DNA of 47,205 bases, taken from the NCBI GenBank assembly GCA_001970955.1, contig MPUH01000536.1, positions 1-47,205 of the forward strand. The letters are read 5' to 3'. Below are positions 9,563 through 21,200 of this stretch, in pieces. The DNA comes from Stentor coeruleus. Lineage: Eukaryota; Ciliophora; Heterotrichea; Heterotrichida; Stentoridae. The position numbers were made by a program, and so were the translations under genes. The notes beneath the pieces are model-generated. The model did no database searches, was not told where the DNA came from, and saw only the letters and a program-made list of their open reading frames with translations. Numbering within the stretch: position 1 is the first letter of the stretch; each line of letters starts with the position of its first letter.

Positions 9563-11323
9563 ATGTCCAACACAGTAAAAAACCTTGAAAATAAAGAGAA
9601 AAAGAAATCCAAAATTGTATGCAACCTTGCCAGCACAGAATATGAAATTGTTCGTTACGTTTCGGAAAAAATATTTCTATGGGGTATAAGTCTTATAGAA
9701 GATGATAATGAATGGGACATTTTATGGACTGATAATGCAGTTGCTCCTGATAAGCTTACAAGAATGAAACATTATCAAAAAATCAACCACTTTCCAGGCA
9801 TGTATGCAATATCTCGTAAAAACTACCTTGCTTACAACTTAAACAAACTAAAAAAACTTTTCCCATCTGAATACAATTTTTTCCCTAAAACTTGGGTAGT
9901 ACCTTGCGATGTGGGAGATTTAAAGAATTTCATTATGACTAAAAAAAATTCTTATCTTATAGTCAAGCCAGAAGCCTCCTCTCAAGGAAGGGGTATTTTT
10001 TTAACCCGAAAGCTTGATGAAATTGACCCAGCAGAAAAGTATGTAGTTCAAGAATATATAAGCAAACCTTATTTGATTGAAGATTTGAAATTCGATCTGC
10101 GAATTTATGTCCTTTTAACAGGCTGTGATCCTCTTCGTATTTTCATACATAAAGAAGGTTTAACAAGATTTGCAACTGAAAAATATACTCGCCCTTCTCC
10201 TAACAATTCAGAAAACACTTTTATGCACTTGACAAACTATGCTATCAATAAATCAAACCCTCACTTTATCTATAATACAGACTCAAATCATGATAATCTT
10301 GGCCACAAAAGATCTTTACAGTCTACTTTTATCTATCTTTCATCTATAGGTGTTGATATTGATGAACTTAATCATCAAATTGAAGATATTATAATTAAAA
10401 CTATATGCTCAATTCAGCCAAACCTTAGCCATCACTACAAATCATGTCAACCTGATGATTTTTCAAACTCAATGTGTTTTGAAATATTAGGTTTTGATAT
10501 AATCTTGGATTCAAAACTTAAACCTTATGTGTTAGAAGTTAATCATACTCCAAGTTTTACAACAGATTCACCACTTGATTTTAATGTTAAGAAAAATCTT
10601 ATAACAGATACATTCAAATTGCTGGGTATTAGCCCAAATAATAGGACAAGATTTCTGAAAAAACAGAAAGAAGAGATAATTAAACGTTGTATGACTGGAA
10701 AACTTGAAAAATTTTCAAGAGAAGAAAGGGCAGAAAAAACTATACAACAAAAACAGCAACGCGATGCATGGGAAAGTGCACATTTTGGAGGTTATAAAAA
10801 GATTTATCCTGTTGAAGGTTGCGATAGTTATGAGAAATTCATAAAAGCAGCTAAGGAAGTTTGGCAAGAATGGACTGGAGCGGGGATTAGATGCAAGAAA
10901 AACATGTCTGAGTCGTTTTCTCGTGTTAAAAAACCTACAATTTTTCGCCATCCCCGGCATTCTGTTCACAAAAACTCAAGCTTAGAATGCGTTAATGTTT
11001 TCCAGCGACTTTCAAAGCCAATTATTCGTAAGAACCCAATCAATAGCTTACCGTCTATTATTTACACAAATCCAACAAAATCTTCAGGAAAGCACGCCGC
11101 AACACTTAATTGTTTAAATATATATTCAAAGATCATTGAGCAAGAAGAAAAATGTACTAAAAAAAGCCTTGTAAAATGGGTCGAAGTCAAAACAAAAACT
11201 GAAGCAAATACTTCTGCGACAAAGTTGACTGAAAAATATTTAAAAAAAGTGACATTGCGAGAAATCCTTTCTCTAGATTTTTTGAATCTTAAAATATCTT
11301 CTATTGCCCAAGAGCCAGAATGA
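9563..11323 (+). CDS. Tubulin polyglutamylase of the TTLL family (TTLL6/13-like), 586 aa
   Basis: Residues about 45-365 form the tubulin tyrosine ligase-like ATP-grasp domain. Visible elements are the ATP-binding VKPEASSQGRGIFL near residue 133, QEYI and DLRIYVLL around residues 165-185, MHLTNYAINK near residue 222, and GFDIILD...YVLEVNHTPSF near residues 308-330 with the metal-binding Glu and Asn. The EVNH(S/T)PSFTTDSPLD wording is closest to TTLL6/TTLL13-type alpha-tubulin glutamylases, which add glutamate side chains to tubulin in cilia and other stable microtubules. That fits a heavily ciliated cell with cortical microtubule bundles. Residues 365-586 are a basic tail, probably for microtubule binding. 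The frame ends in TGA, showing TGA works as a stop here. Confidence 0.93.
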   Translation: MSNTVKNLENKEKKKSKIVCNLASTEYEIVRYVSEKIFLWGISLIEDDNEWDILWTDNAVAPDKLTRMKHYQKINHFPGMYAISRKNYLAYNLNKLKKLFPSEYNFFPKTWVVPCDVGDLKNFIMTKKNSYLIVKPEASSQGRGIFLTRKLDEIDPAEKYVVQEYISKPYLIEDLKFDLRIYVLLTGCDPLRIFIHKEGLTRFATEKYTRPSPNNSENTFMHLTNYAINKSNPHFIYNTDSNHDNLGHKRSLQSTFIYLSSIGVDIDELNHQIEDIIIKTICSIQPNLSHHYKSCQPDDFSNSMCFEILGFDIILDSKLKPYVLEVNHTPSFTTDSPLDFNVKKNLITDTFKLLGISPNNRTRFLKKQKEEIIKRCMTGKLEKFSREERAEKTIQQKQQRDAWESAHFGGYKKIYPVEGCDSYEKFIKAAKEVWQEWTGAGIRCKKNMSESFSRVKKPTIFRHPRHSVHKNSSLECVNVFQRLSKPIIRKNPINSLPSIIYTNPTKSSGKHAATLNCLNIYSKIIEQEEKCTKKSLVKWVEVKTKTEANTSATKLTEKYLKKVTLREILSLDFLNLKISSIAQEPE

Positions 11324-14080
11324 ACATTAGAAAATCATTTTTTTGAAGTTTGTCAATAATATTAAAATAAATTTTTGATTTAGTCAAATTATGAAATAAG
11401 CTAGCATAGTAAATAAAAAAAATTCAAATGTATTAAAAGCTTCACTAAATCATTTATTATCCTTGCCAAAATACTGAAAATTATTTAAAAAAATGTTAAA
11501 GAGGATATTCTGAAAATTTGATAAAGTTTATATCATTATCACTCTATTTATATCTCTTATGCAGTCACATTTTTACTAATAGGGTACAACATTTGCATAA
11601 TTAAATTAATAGATTTTTAAGGCAGTTATAATTTATAACCAAATTTAAAAACTGAGGAAATTATTCCTCCTCATATCACTATAGCTTAGACTAAGTAAAT
11701 AATATCTACTCTATGTCTGAAATTATATCTGTGGAATGAATCATCCTTAATGACTTAATAAGACTTAATTCTTGACTATCATTTTAGCTGTGCTTTAGGA
11801 AAAAAATCGTAAAACTTCTAAAGTTTTCTCAAAAAAATAAATGAAAACTTTGAAACGCATGATTAGCAATCTAATCAAAACTTATAGGAGTTTTAGAGAA
11901 AACAGTTAAAATGTTGAATAGCAGCTTTTAGAATCTAAATTATAAGTTTTTCATATAGATATATGATAATGATCTTCTTTATTATGGTAAGTAAATGCTT
12001 TTTTGTTGTTGCAGCAATTATACACTTCTTTATTACATAAATTCAGATTCTGAGATTTTCAGCAGAATAATTGTCAAAGACCTTAATATTTTAGAAAATA
12101 GTGAATTAATGGATTGTTTAGAAATTTCATAAAATTCTGCTTGCATTGAAAATCTTGATGAAATATGGCCTATTGCAATTTTATCCAAGTTATTCTCGAT
12201 TAAGATAGTTTTAGATTTTCCTATAGTTTACCGTGCGGAAAGCAGGTCAAAGCTTGAATTACATTACGAATACATTTTTTACATTTATAGCACATAATAT
12301 GAAAAGCTTTAGGTACACAGTATAATACTTAAATCAACCAAAAGTGATGATATATTATAAAAATTAGCATGACTCAATGTAAATTTTAGTTTTAGCATGC
12401 TCAAATTATAATTCAATAGAAATAATTATTAATGCATACTAAAGTTATACAAAATTTTACCCTATAAAACTTGAATAAATCAGATAAAAAAGATAGTATT
12501 TCTGACATAACAACAGTAGTTTTTTAAGTTATTTATAAAATGATTTTTCGTATATTGATTTCATTCCATATACCTTATAAAACCATTAATCATGACTATA
12601 AACCACCAAACTGCTATATCTGAAATCTGTCTACTCATAATAATAGTTTTATTCCTAAAGGTTTTTTTGAAGGACTATTAAGTAAGAAGGACAAAAAATT
12701 TGAGCCTCTTTTTTACTTATAGCATCAAGGCAAAGTGAATTAATCTACCCAGACAGAGTTTAAATGATAGAAAGTATCATTTAATTAGTCAGTCTTTTTC
12801 CAGAAAACCGAAGAACTTTGAGTAATCTTAATCTACCCATAACTCCAAAATGGGAATTTATGATTTAATATAAAAAACTAAAATTGAAAGCATGTATTTA
12901 TTATTAAAGCATATACTTTATATACTACAGGATTTTGGCTAAGTATTCAATCAAATTTTTCCGGAAAAAATGACAGTGATACAGTGTTATGATATACTCC
13001 AATGGGGACAGGCAAACTTTGAGAATTACTAAAAAAATACTTACAGTTCACAAGGATTCAATAAAATTACTTAAAAAAATATCTAGAATTAACCATAACT
13101 TAATACTTCAATTATTTAAACATATATCAAATGCCAAAACCCTTTTAAATTGATTAATGAGACTAACTTTGTCTAGTTATATTACATAAAGTAAGTGTGA
13201 ATCACTAAGCATTATTAGATTTTATTAATAAGGCTTGATGTTAAATGCATTTTACTCATACATCTTTATTTCTAGTAAATACATAAGCCTTTAATTATTT
13301 AGTCGTATATAGTAATGGAATTTTTTATTTTTCAGATTTGCGACTATACTTTGATGCATTCACCTTTAAATCATAGTTATTCAAGTGTAGCAATGCTCAA
13401 ATGCTTAAGTTTAGTAATATATTATCAATTTTATGCAAATAAGGATAAAGTTGTTAAGCAGAAATGCCTTAAAAAATTAAGTTTTTTTTTTGGATTTCAA
13501 AGATTAATCCTGAGCTATGAAGAAACCTAAGCAGCTATATTCTACAAAAAATATCTAACTTTTTGATTTTCAATTGCAATCAGTTTATTCATTACCTAAA
13601 TGGTTGATGAATTATTCCATTCAATATAAGAAAGAGAAGGCCATCAAATCAAGTTAAGAAATTGAGATTTTAGCCTTTACTAAAAGCTTAAAATCTTAAT
13701 CTCATCAAAAAAAGATATTTTTAATGCAGTGATGACTGGAAAAAAATAATTCAACTTGTTGTTAGAATTCTACCAAAAACATATGGTTAGCAGTTGTAAA
13801 CATAAAAAATGCAGCTAAAACTAAGAAGTTTATTTTACTAATCCTAGTAAAAACGCTAAAAATTCATCCATCTAGCAAAGGTTTTTCAGCCACCAAAAAC
13901 CAAGGACTTCTTAAACATAATCTCCTTATCTGGTTTTCAAATATATATTATTTTAGGTTTCTCAACTTCATATTCTAACATAAGTCACTTAAAAATATTT
14001 TTTTTCCATTGCAGTTCAAATATCATCCATTAGCATTTGGACACATATATCAACTAGTTAAAGGTTTAATAAATAATAAA
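11324..14080. other. Long gene-free stretch
   Basis: About 2.75 kb without a credible gene. The longest open run with an ATG, 13315-13530, is low-complexity and has no similarity I can see. On the + strand, stops occur at about the rate expected from base composition, so there is no coding support. Isolated plausible stretches exist around 12600-13050 in two frames. They may be remnants of an old gene, but I cannot support this. Confidence 0.5.
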
Positions 14081-16959
14081 ATGACAGAAGATCAAAGAAA
14101 TCTCCCAAGGGCATCAGCAACTGACGACAAGTCAAGTCGTCCGAGCATGGAAGCTGGATCAAGTAGCATAAGTCCTCTTGACACAAATCTTTCAGTTCCA
14201 GAGGCAAAATGGAAAATTCGTATGTTTCATGTGATTGATCATTGGTCATTTACAGCATGGATGACCTTATTAACAGTATACGCCCTTTTTGGTGATGATG
14301 TTAGGGTAGCTGCATTTTCCAAAGATGCAGATGATGGGTTCAATGCAATAACGACAATTTGTTTATTTTTCTTCGCACTTGAAATTCTTCTTTCATCACT
14401 ATGCAAAAAAGATTATTGGCTTGGTTTTTTTTTTTGGCTAGATCTCGTGTCAACTATTTCTTTAATTACTGATATAGGCTGGGTATGGAGTGCTGTTACT
14501 GATACAGGTTCTAGTACTGGGAATTCAGCTTCAAAAGCTACACAAGTAGCTAGAGCAGGAAGAGCATCTCGTGCAGGTACAAGAGCAGCACGTATTATCA
14601 GAATTATTAGAGTTATCAGGCTTATACGTATTGTTAAGCTATATAAGATGGCTAAAGATTCACAAAATGATGCTTCACATGGGAAGCTTGTTAGGGGTGT
14701 TACAAATTTTAGAGGAGCTCCAATTAAAAAAATCCCAGTTTCCATTGTTCCTGAACGTAATTTTATGGGTGAGGAAAGTGCTAATGGCTCTTTATCAGCA
14801 TCTTTTAGTGGCTCTCGTATTGAGGAAATATTTGCGATACCTAATTTACAAAAAGGAAAAAATAACCAAAATGCTGAAGGGTCATTGGAAGATTTTGATT
14901 CTGATGCTATAGAAGTTGAAGATTCAAAAAAACTCCCTATAAATGAAGAAAGCAATGTTGGTAAAGAATTATCTGAGCTTACCACAAGGCGTGTTATAAT
15001 GTTAGTACTTGGAGTCCTTTTTGGTGTACCTTTTTTTATGAATAGTTTTTATACTGATGATAATACAAGTTATGAATATGGGTTAAAAGTAATGGATAAG
15101 CTTGTAGAAGATTTTTCTCAGTTTAGGATGTCTTGGGAAAGCTATATTGATGGGCATAAAGATCTTAAGACACCTTTGATATATTTAGAAGTCCTTAATA
15201 TGGATAAGTGGTATAGTAGCACGGATATAGCAAGCCTTAGAGATAGTGAGAAACAATATATAGTATTATCTGGAGTTGATGATACATATGAGTATTATAG
15301 TGTAGCAGTTTTTGATATAAGATATAGTACCAAGCTTGAGTCTCAATTAAATATTTGTAAAACAATTTTTATATGATATATAGTACCAAGCTTGAGTCTC
15401 AATTAAATATTTGTAAAACAATTTTTATATGCTTTATATTGGCTTTATCTTCAACTGTTCTTTCAAGGGATGCTCAAGTACTTGTGTTAGATCCTATTGA
15501 AAGTATGATTGCAAAAGTTAAGAAAATTTCTCAAAATCCTCTTGAAGCTGCACAGGAACAAGAAAGACAAGAAGTGATGGCTGAAAATGCAAGACAAGCT
15601 GAAGAAAAGGCTTTGGCTGCAATTTCTAGAAAAGCGTCTAGGAGGAATGGAAAAGTAATCCCTAAAAGAAAAAGTATAAAAGGTAAACAGCAAGAAGAAC
15701 CTGAGGTAAACGATAATATTCCTAAAAATAATAAAAAAGACCGAAATGAAAAAAATCAAAAGAATCAAAAAGATCAAAAACAAGTAGAGGAGCCCATGGA
15801 AACTGTGTTTCTAGAAAAAACACTTAACAAGATTGGTGCCCTGCTTGCTTTAGGTTTTGGTGAAGCCGGATCTGAAATCATTGCTACTAATATGCAAAAG
15901 GGTGGAGGTGAAGTAGATCCGATGATCCCAGGTAAGAAAACTCACTGTATCTTTGGATTCTGTGACATAAGAGACTTTGCTGATGCTACTGAAGTTCTTC
16001 AGCAAGAAGTCTTATCATATGTAAATGAAGTCGCTTATATTGTTCATAAAACTGTTGACTACTTTTCTGGCAGTGCAAATAAAAATATAGGTGACGCTTT
16101 TTTATTAGTATGGAAATTCCCAGATACAGTACTTCATCTTAGCGATGATTCAAAGAGTTTTATATTGGCAAAAGACCAATTTGTTCAACAACTATCAGAC
16201 ATGTCTGTGTTAAGTTTTCTCAAAATAATCGCAGAAATCCATAAAAATCCTAAAATATTGAAATACCGTAAACATGAAGGACTTAATAATAGACTACCAG
16301 GATTCACAGTTAAAATGGGATTTGGACTTCATCAAGGTTGGGCTATTGAAGGGGCAATTGGAAGTGAATTCAAAATTGATGCATCCTACTTATCACCTAA
16401 TGTCAATATGGCATCACGTCTTGAAGCAGCAACAAAACAATTTGGTGTTCATATACTAATAAGCAGTTTATTATATGAAATATGCTCACAGACTACTAGA
16501 TCAAAACTTAGAAGAATTGATAAAGTTACAGTCAAAGGTAGTAAACAGCCTATTGAACTTTATACTTGCGATATTTTCCCTAATCTTCTTAAACCTGCAC
16601 CTGAATCTAAAGAAAAAGAAGATATGAAAAAAGTGAGGGTTATGGGAAGAATAGCTAGAAAAAAGCTTAGAGAAAATGCTTTGAAAGGAGAGTATAATGT
16701 TTATGAAATGTGGGAAGAGGATGACGACCTGATAATTATGCGAAGCGCAGTGTCAAAAGCTTTTTTGAAAGAGTTTAGCATTGCTTTACAAGATTACTTA
16801 GATGGCAAGTGGACTGAAGCGAAAGCTGGTTTTGAACGAGCACAAGATTTAAAAGAAGGGCCTGATGGTCCATCTCAAGTACTTATTGACTATATCAACT
16901 CTGAAGGCGGAGTTGCCCCTGCTAACTGGCCAGGGTACCGCGAGCTTCATGATAAGTAA
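14081..16959 (+). CDS. Class III nucleotide cyclase with voltage-sensor N-terminus, frame broken by a 56-bp duplication
   Basis: The 5' part is open from ATG 14081 to a stop at 15376. The 3' part continues in another frame to 16959. A 54-bp direct repeat at the junction, offset 56 bp, causes the break; without one copy the frame is continuous and encodes 940 residues. Order: disordered N-terminus; four membrane segments about residues 50-200 resembling an S1-S4 voltage sensor (S2 with Glu in FALEIL, S3 with Asp in FWLDLV, S4 with a basic residue at nearly every third position); a Ser-rich loop; TM5; about 105 extracellular residues; TM6; a HAMP-like linker; a charged coil; and a cyclase domain from HCIFGFCDIRDF. 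Metal Asp residues (CDIRDF, IGDAFL) and the transition-state Asn/Arg (VNMASRLE) are present. KNIGD and SYLSP in the purine pocket favour ATP over GTP, tentatively. No channel pore is seen. Likely a membrane cyclase making cAMP in response to voltage and/or a ligand. Confidence 0.85.
15322..15375. repeat. 54-bp direct repeat inside cyclase gene, copy 1
   Basis: Identical to 15378-15431, with two bases between the copies. The offset of 56 bp is not a multiple of three, so the cyclase frame is shifted and a stop follows at 15374-15376. It is either a recent tandem duplication or an unresolved contig overlap, like the one at 749-899. Confidence 0.95.
15378..15431. repeat. 54-bp direct repeat inside cyclase gene, copy 2
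   Basis: Second copy of 15322-15375. The downstream cyclase frame reads straight out of this copy, and encodes the same residues up to the point where TM6 continues (KTIFICFILALS). Confidence 0.95.
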
Positions 16960-16987
16960 AATAGCTTAAAATAAACTTTTACAATAA

Positions 16988-17722
16988 ATGATTGATAGAA
17001 AAAATATACATAGTCGATCATCAAGTTCTAATAACGGACTTGGACATACAAGGAAAATCTCATCACTAGCCCCTGAAAGCATTTCACCTTCTATATCTTC
17101 AAAAGACTCAACACGTTCAGTCCCAGTTAAAAAAGGAACCGCAGGGAGCTCGAAAATCCCAATATGCAGTAATTGTTTAAAATTTATGCAGCAAGAAGTC
17201 AGACTTATTCAAACATTATCTAGCCTTGCATCTGGAATTCAGAATTTTATAACAGGAATACAAGAATGGAAAAATGCGAATTTGAATTTACCATCAGCTT
17301 TGGAACTTGGGATTAAAGATCTTGAACTTAATAATGACTTTGAAAGTAGTAGAAAATTTGTTGAGCTCTGTAAAGGAATTGAAATGCTTGGGAATTTAAC
17401 TGTTGGGATAGCAAAAAATGTTAATAATCTCGCTAAAACTTCACCTTGGGAATGTGTGAAGAAGAAAGTTGAGATAAAAAGTGAAGAAGGAGTGATGGAG
17501 TGTATAAAAAAAGCTAAAGAATGCTTATATGGAATTCAAGGAAAGCTGATGGAAGAAAATGCTCCTGTGCAGTCTGCAAATAGTTTGGTTCAGGCTTTGA
17601 ATATACAGTTGATGCAAAGCAAAAGAGAAAGAAGGGCATTAGAAGTACTGGTGAAAACTTCTGGAAGTGGAGAATTAGAAAAAGTGCAAGCAGTACTTGA
17701 TAATCTACTTGCAAACAAGTAA
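16988..17722 (+). CDS. Unknown helical protein, 244 aa
   Basis: Intronless frame starting only 28 bp after the cyclase stop on the same strand. Residues 1-55 are Ser/Thr-rich with basic residues and look disordered. A CSNC pair follows near residue 59. Residues 60-244 are predicted helical with amphipathic, partly heptad-like segments and end in a basic LLANK. There are no membrane segments or catalytic motifs and I recognise no family. The very short gap to the cyclase means this gene's 5' leader must be tiny or lie within the cyclase gene's 3' end. Functional linkage with the cyclase is speculation. Confidence 0.75.
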   Translation: MIDRKNIHSRSSSSNNGLGHTRKISSLAPESISPSISSKDSTRSVPVKKGTAGSSKIPICSNCLKFMQQEVRLIQTLSSLASGIQNFITGIQEWKNANLNLPSALELGIKDLELNNDFESSRKFVELCKGIEMLGNLTVGIAKNVNNLAKTSPWECVKKKVEIKSEEGVMECIKKAKECLYGIQGKLMEENAPVQSANSLVQALNIQLMQSKRERRALEVLVKTSGSGELEKVQAVLDNLLANK

Positions 17723-18263
17723 TTCGCATGTGTGTTTATGGTAAAAAATTGATTTTTCAGATGAAAAAGGATGATGAAATAATATTCTTTTAAATAAAAA
17801 TAAATATTAAACTAGTATAAATATAATTTCTCTTGCACTTAGAATCCATAAACCTAAAAAATATCACTTTCAAATTATCGAATCATCCATACCTTAATAA
17901 CTTAGACTAATTAAGGGGAACTATACAAATCTAAAATAGTTTTTTAAACTATGATTATTATGCTTCAATTTCAATTCTCTATTTTTCAGCACTTTTATTA
18001 GCAGTATTATGCTATAATAATTATGATATAATTGGCATAATAAAATGCTTTAAACTATATATTCACTAATTGCTCTAATAAGCTTCTAATTTAAATTTAT
18101 TTACTCAGTATAATCTTTTGATAAAATTTATCATGGTTTTGAAGGAAATTTTTTAGATAAAAATTATTAACTATGGCTTACGGTATTATTTAGAAATCAT
18201 AAGCACTAATTTGCTCTATTATCCTACACTTCTATTTAGGATAGTTAAATAGACATAAAGTGT
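17723..18263. other. Intergenic
   Basis: About 540 bp of AT-rich DNA between two + strand genes. No gene, RNA or repeat seen. Confidence 0.6.
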
Positions 18264-21200
18264 ATGATAATAAAAATGGATCAATCAGCTTCTGAGTCAT
18301 TTGCCCTTGCAAGTTCTCAAACTTTGTCAGCTTCGCAGGTGCAATCAACTGAGAATAAGCTATCTTATGAAAATCTCATTTCATTACAAGTGAGTTCTCT
18401 TCGTGGGGGAGAGCTTAAAGGCCATTCATCTCCAATTATTTTTGTCGCCTTGAGTTCTCTAAATAATTTGATTGCCAGCTGTGATGCTAGTAATAAGATC
18501 AAACTCTGGGACCTTATTAACAGAAAGAATATCAGCACAATCGTAGAACATTCTCTTCCTGTAGGTATTTTCTTTTTGCAAAATGGCTCAAATTTGCTTG
18601 TTGCACTAAAAAGTGGAATGATTAATGATTGGAATACCTTAACAGGATCTCTTGAAAGTACTTCACAAAGCCAATTTAAGCTTATTACAGCAGCAGCAAT
18701 TATTGATGGTGGTAGTACTCTAGCCCTTGCTGGGGAAAACAAAATCCAAATTGTCAAGACCAAATCTTTAGAAATAGAATGCGAATTTTTAGGCCAAAAT
18801 GAAAAGATAAACTGTCTTTCGTTTATTCAAAATTCTTATTTGCTTGTAAGTGGAGAGTCTGATTCTATATTGAGAATATGGAACTTCGCAGAGCGATGCG
18901 AAGTTAGCCAACTCGAAGGACATGAAGCTGAAATTAATTGCATTACTGTAAGTCCAAATGGCAGCCTAATGATGAGCTTTTCAAATGATTCAACTATGAT
19001 ATTATGGGACTTATCTACCAAAATTCAAATATTCAAAAGCTCTACATCAAATTTCTTTATAAATTCGATGGTTTTCTCAGAGGACTCAGAGAAAATAATT
19101 ATGGCATGCAATGAGCACTCTGTAAAAATCTGGGACGTAAGCAATAAATGTATAGATCATGTAATCCATCAAGGGCAAGGATCTGTAAAAGCTATTGCAA
19201 TCACTCCATCTAGCGAAACAATTGTAGCTGGCTACGATGATTCAAAAGTAAGAATTTTAAATACACAAGACAAAAGATGCGAAAAAACTATTTACCTTGG
19301 CGATTTTGAGCTTAACTGTGCGGACATGTCTCGAGATTATAAATACCTTGCTTGTGGAGCCAAAGATGGAAATTTAGTTATTTGGAATATGGTGCAAAAC
19401 GAACTACACAAAAAAGTGCATTTCTATGAAGGCTACTTTAATAGCATGGATTTAACAGCAGATGATAAGATTCTTGTGGCAGGAGGTGGCAATGGCGAAG
19501 TAAACATTTATAACATTGAAAAGAAAAAATTAATTTATTCTATACAAGCTCATTCAGCAGCTGTATGGGCTGTAGCAATTACAACTAACCAAAAATATAT
19601 TATTTCAGGAGGTGAAGATAATGTGGCAAAACTATGGAAATTGTCTGATAAAACAGAAAAAGGTGTGTTTGTTGGCCACTATGATTGTATAAATGCTGTA
19701 GATTCAACTAATGATTCTAAATATGTTATAACTGGAAGTGAAGATAATTCAGTTAAAGTCTGGAACCTAAAATCTAAAGAAGAAGTATTTTCACTTGATT
19801 GTGAAAGCAAGGTTCTCTGTTTAAAATGGTATGAACCTAAGAAATGGATTATAAGTGGTTCAAGAGATTATTTGATTCGCATATGGGATTTTAACACCCA
19901 AAGTCTTCATATTATGTTCAAAGGTCATACATCAACAGTGAGAAGTTTTTTTATCAGTGCAAATAAACAGTATTTATTGTCTTGTGGATATGATTCTATG
20001 ATTTATGTCTGGAACTTAGAAGAGGAAAAAGAAATGTTCAGCATTGATAGTAATTCAGGTTGGCTTAGGGCTGTTACTATGACTTCAGATAACAAATATA
20101 TTATTACTTCAGGGAGTAGTGGAGTATTAAAAATATGGACATTTGAAGAACAAAATATAGTTGTTAATACTAAAGTCAACTGTGACTCAACAAGATTTTT
20201 AATGCTAACTAAAGATGATAAATACCTCATTGCCACGGGTACTGAAGGGTACATAAGAATTATTGATCTTGCTTCAAAACAAGAATATTCGGTTCTTCAC
20301 CAAATGCCAAACCAAATAAATACCTTAAAAATCAACAGCAAATTTAACTTAATAGCAGCAGGCCATGAAAACTCTTCAGTGTGCATTTACTATATAAAAA
20401 CTAAGAAAAAAAGAACTATTTTACTCGGCCACACAGATAAAGTTAACTGTCTCAAATTAATGTGTTCTGATAAATTTATTATTTCAGGCTCTAGTGATAA
20501 TACAATAAAAGTCTGGAATATTATGGCTCGGACTTGTGAAAGTACCTTTGCAGGCCATACTGGCTCAGTTGTTTCTTTAGCAGTATCTAATGATAACTCT
20601 ATTATTGCAAGTGGCTCTGCTGACTTTAGTATAAAAATATGGAATTTCTCCAAGAGAACTCTAGAACTCACTCTTCCAAGTCATGCTAATATAATATTGT
20701 CCTTAGTTTTTGGGAATAATGGAAAGTATTTATATAGTGGCTGCTCAGATAAGTCTATAATAGCTTGGAATATAACTGAAAAGAAAGAAGAATTCAAACT
20801 TCAAGGACAGCATGGCAATGTTGCGAGTATAACTTTAAGTGATGATGAAAAACATATTATTTCAGGAAATTATAAGAGTATTGTAGTTTGGAACATCAAA
20901 TCAAGAAAAGAAGAATTTGAATTACCAGGACATTTGGGGTTGATTAATTATGTGGCAATTACTCATGATTTAAAAACTATTTATTCAGCATCACAAGACT
21001 GTAGTGCTAAAAAGTGGAATCTTATACCGAAAAGAATGAGAAATACAGTACAAAGGAAAAAATCTACAGTTTATTCTTTTGCTTCTAACCCTGATTGGGC
21101 TCATTTTTACACTGTAACAAATGATGGATTTTTTAATGTTTTTTCAAGCAAAACATTTAAACTTGAAAATAAATATTCCTTATCTAAAAAAAAAATTTTA

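Noticed and set aside
11319-11326. TGA at the end of the TTLL gene read as Trp (Blepharisma-type code)
   Set aside because: The many long frames in this window, including one of 2117 codons, use TGG for Trp and contain no in-frame TGA, so TGA is a normal stop.
12001-13530. A long + strand frame that reads smoothly if TAA/TAG are taken as Gln
   Set aside because: Stops, including TGA, occur at about the rate expected from base composition, other frames look equally plausible, and no domain is recognisable. The same trick works on most AT-rich DNA.
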